DNA from: Saposhnikovia divaricata
Lineage: Eukaryota; Streptophyta; Magnoliopsida; Apiales; Apiaceae
NCBI GenBank assembly: GCA_036435485.1
Contig: CM071596.1
Coordinates: forward strand, 66,699,001-66,763,000
Direction of reading: 5' to 3'
DNA: 64,000 nucleotides
A model generated the notes under the pieces. That model searched no databases. It saw only the letters and a program-made list of their open reading frames with translations, and had not been told where the DNA came from. A program made the translations under genes and the position numbers. This document shows positions 62,824 through 64,000 of this stretch, one piece after another (within the stretch, counting starts at the first letter, position 1; every line of letters starts with the position of its first letter).

Positions 62824-63118
62824 GATGCATAAGGAGTATTAGGAATGGATTTATCGAGGAAAAAAGAAGACTGCTCAGTGGCTGTTGGGAGTGCACAATC
62901 GGCTCTTTGCTGATTGGTTTGAAAAAAAAGTTAGTTTATATTCTTCTCCATTTTTGTTGTTTTGTATATTTTTAAAGTTTTTAAGTTGAATTATCTTTTG
63001 ACGCATTATGATTATGTGTGTTGGTAAGTATTGAAATGATGGAGAATCGTGAAGCTGTTTCCGAAACGATTAGAAGGTTGGCAGGAAAACCATCATTTTC
63101 AGTCTTGACATGTAAATT
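62824..63118 (+). pseudogene. TNP2 downstream exons, decayed
   Basis: After the acceptor at 62823, the frame reads MHKEY, TAG (62840-62842), then EWIYRGKKKTAQWLLGVHNRLFADWFEKK. This is the usual continuation of TNP2, with a second nonsense codon. Around 63040-63118, IRRLAGKPSFSVLTCK corresponds to the segment that normally leads into DUF4216. DUF4216 itself is absent, so the 3' end of the gene has been lost by deletion. Confidence 0.65.
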
Positions 63119-63152
63119 GTGATTACTTTTAATCATGTAAATTTGGTTTTAG

Positions 63153-63969
63153 GAAATTCATGATTTACAAAGTGGCAGAGTTGGTAAGAGAAAATATCCT
63201 CATCGTTTGTCAAGAAAGGGCTACATTGGTTTGAAGGAGGAAGAGGCAATAACAATAGTCTTTTTTTATTCATACTATTATTTCTTTTTTTATATTTTTA
63301 ATTTGTTGCTTCATTTTTAACAGATTAAGGGTGGAAGGTTGGATCCCGAAGAAGATCCTGACAGAGCAATTTTTTGGAAGAAGGCTCGAAAAACAAAGGA
63401 CGGTGTGATGGATCCAGAACTGGCAGAAGTGTGCGAAAGAATTGTAAGCCTCCTATCATGATAATTATTTATGATAATTTTATTCTCAATAACATGATGC
63501 TTTATGTTGACACCTCTCATGTCTATATATAGGATACCCTACTGGAAGCCAATGAAAAGGGTGAATTTCACCACGGTGCATGTGAAGATGTTCTGACAGT
63601 TGCATTGGAAACTCCTGAGCATTCGGGAAGGGTCCGAGCAGTTGGAGGGTTCATCACTCCAAAAGAATTCTTCGAATTACCCAGAGAGAAAAGGTTCGAA
63701 TCTCAAAGTCAGAGTTGATGGCTCGTGATCGAAAGATGTCTGAGAAGATGCAGAATTTGGAGTCGGAGATTGCTCAATTAAAGGCATTGGTTAATTCCCA
63801 ATCCAGTCTTCATTCACCGATGGTGTCCGACAAAGCAAGTGTCGAACAAGCTGCAGCTTTGGCAGAAGCTAAGACAAAACCGGTAGCTGCAAAAGGATTG
63901 GTGTTGGGTGGTGATGACAAGTCCGTGTTGCTGTTGAGACTCCTCCTCCATCTCCTAAAAATCTGGTAA
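63153..63969 (+). CDS. TnpA-like (Ptta/En/Spm) plant transposase gene, partial
   Basis: Likely exons are 63153-63249 (GRVGKRKYPHRLSRKGYIGL), 63324-63443 (GGRLDPEEDPDRAIFWKKAR) and 63533 onward (GEFHHGACEDVLTVALETPE, then VGGFITPKEFF). They match the plant transposase family that binds subterminal repeats. A Leu/Glu heptad region (KMQNLESEIAQLKALVN, about 63742-63795) follows in a shifted frame, so a small lesion or unmarked intron lies near 63690. The first exon's donor is unclear. The gene continues to near the window edge. Confidence 0.6.
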
Positions 63970-64000
63970 AAAAATAGATAGGAGAGTAAATTACGCTTAG

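Larger units (their letters stand above)
59011..64000 (+). mobile_element. CACTA (En/Spm) transposon, 5' part
   Basis: It begins CACTACTAAAAAACTG at 59011 after TCA, probably the 3-bp target copy. Subterminal repeats, a pyrimidine-rich leader with a likely 5' intron, a TNP2-type transposase and a second, TnpA-like gene follow. The right end is outside the window. Nonsense codons and a lost domain show that it is decaying. Confidence 0.85.

Overview
This window is nuclear DNA of a flowering plant, most likely a eudicot. It is AT-rich and built of nested transposable elements around one host gene family. The evidence is GT-AG split genes, plant Ty3/gypsy (Athila-type and chromodomain) and Ty1/copia (Sirevirus-type) elements, a CACTA transposon, a Helitron and MITEs. 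I cannot place it to family or species.

Left flank (1-22 kb). A Pack-MULE-like element (1982-3662) has 143-bp inverted ends and a perfect 9-bp target duplication. It is followed by a decayed CACTA-like region, a tandem array interrupted by a stretch resembling an organellar group II intron, and a long-inverted-repeat element (about 6832-21815). That element is occupied by a hairpin MITE and by a young 13.8-kb Athila-type element on the minus strand (7728-21536; 1296-bp LTRs, duplication GTCTA).

Host genes (22-39 kb). Two tandem plus-strand genes (22274-24119 and 36580-38523) encode small MEI2-type proteins with a single C-terminal RRM. They share the four-exon structure, an N-terminal PAM2-like motif, blocks in the promoter and intron 1, and 3' UTR sequence. 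Between them lies a recent segmental duplication whose arms sit on either side of a chromodomain gypsy element with an intact 1540-residue ORF. The left arm carries a 2.9-kb Helitron. The right arm keeps the exact empty site, which shows insertion between A and T.

Right flank (39-64 kb). After repeat-derived DNA comes a nest of elements. A broken plus-strand Sirevirus (from 43458) was hit by a gag-only Athila-type element (45043-52936, duplication GTTAC). It was hit again at 56085 by a second Sirevirus on the minus strand, which was itself cut at 59011 by a decaying CACTA transposon that runs off the window.

The least explained signal is in the 3' noncoding regions of the two Athila-type elements. 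Both carry repeated polypurine tracts, each next to a stem-loop. Stem sequences differ while pairing is kept, and most loops contain TCCT. Both also carry a roughly 114-bp block, about 90 percent identical, that can fold into two hairpins. One element keeps coding capacity apart from a one-base gag frameshift. The other keeps only a gag-like ORF plus these cis elements, as expected for a parasite mobilised by a relative.
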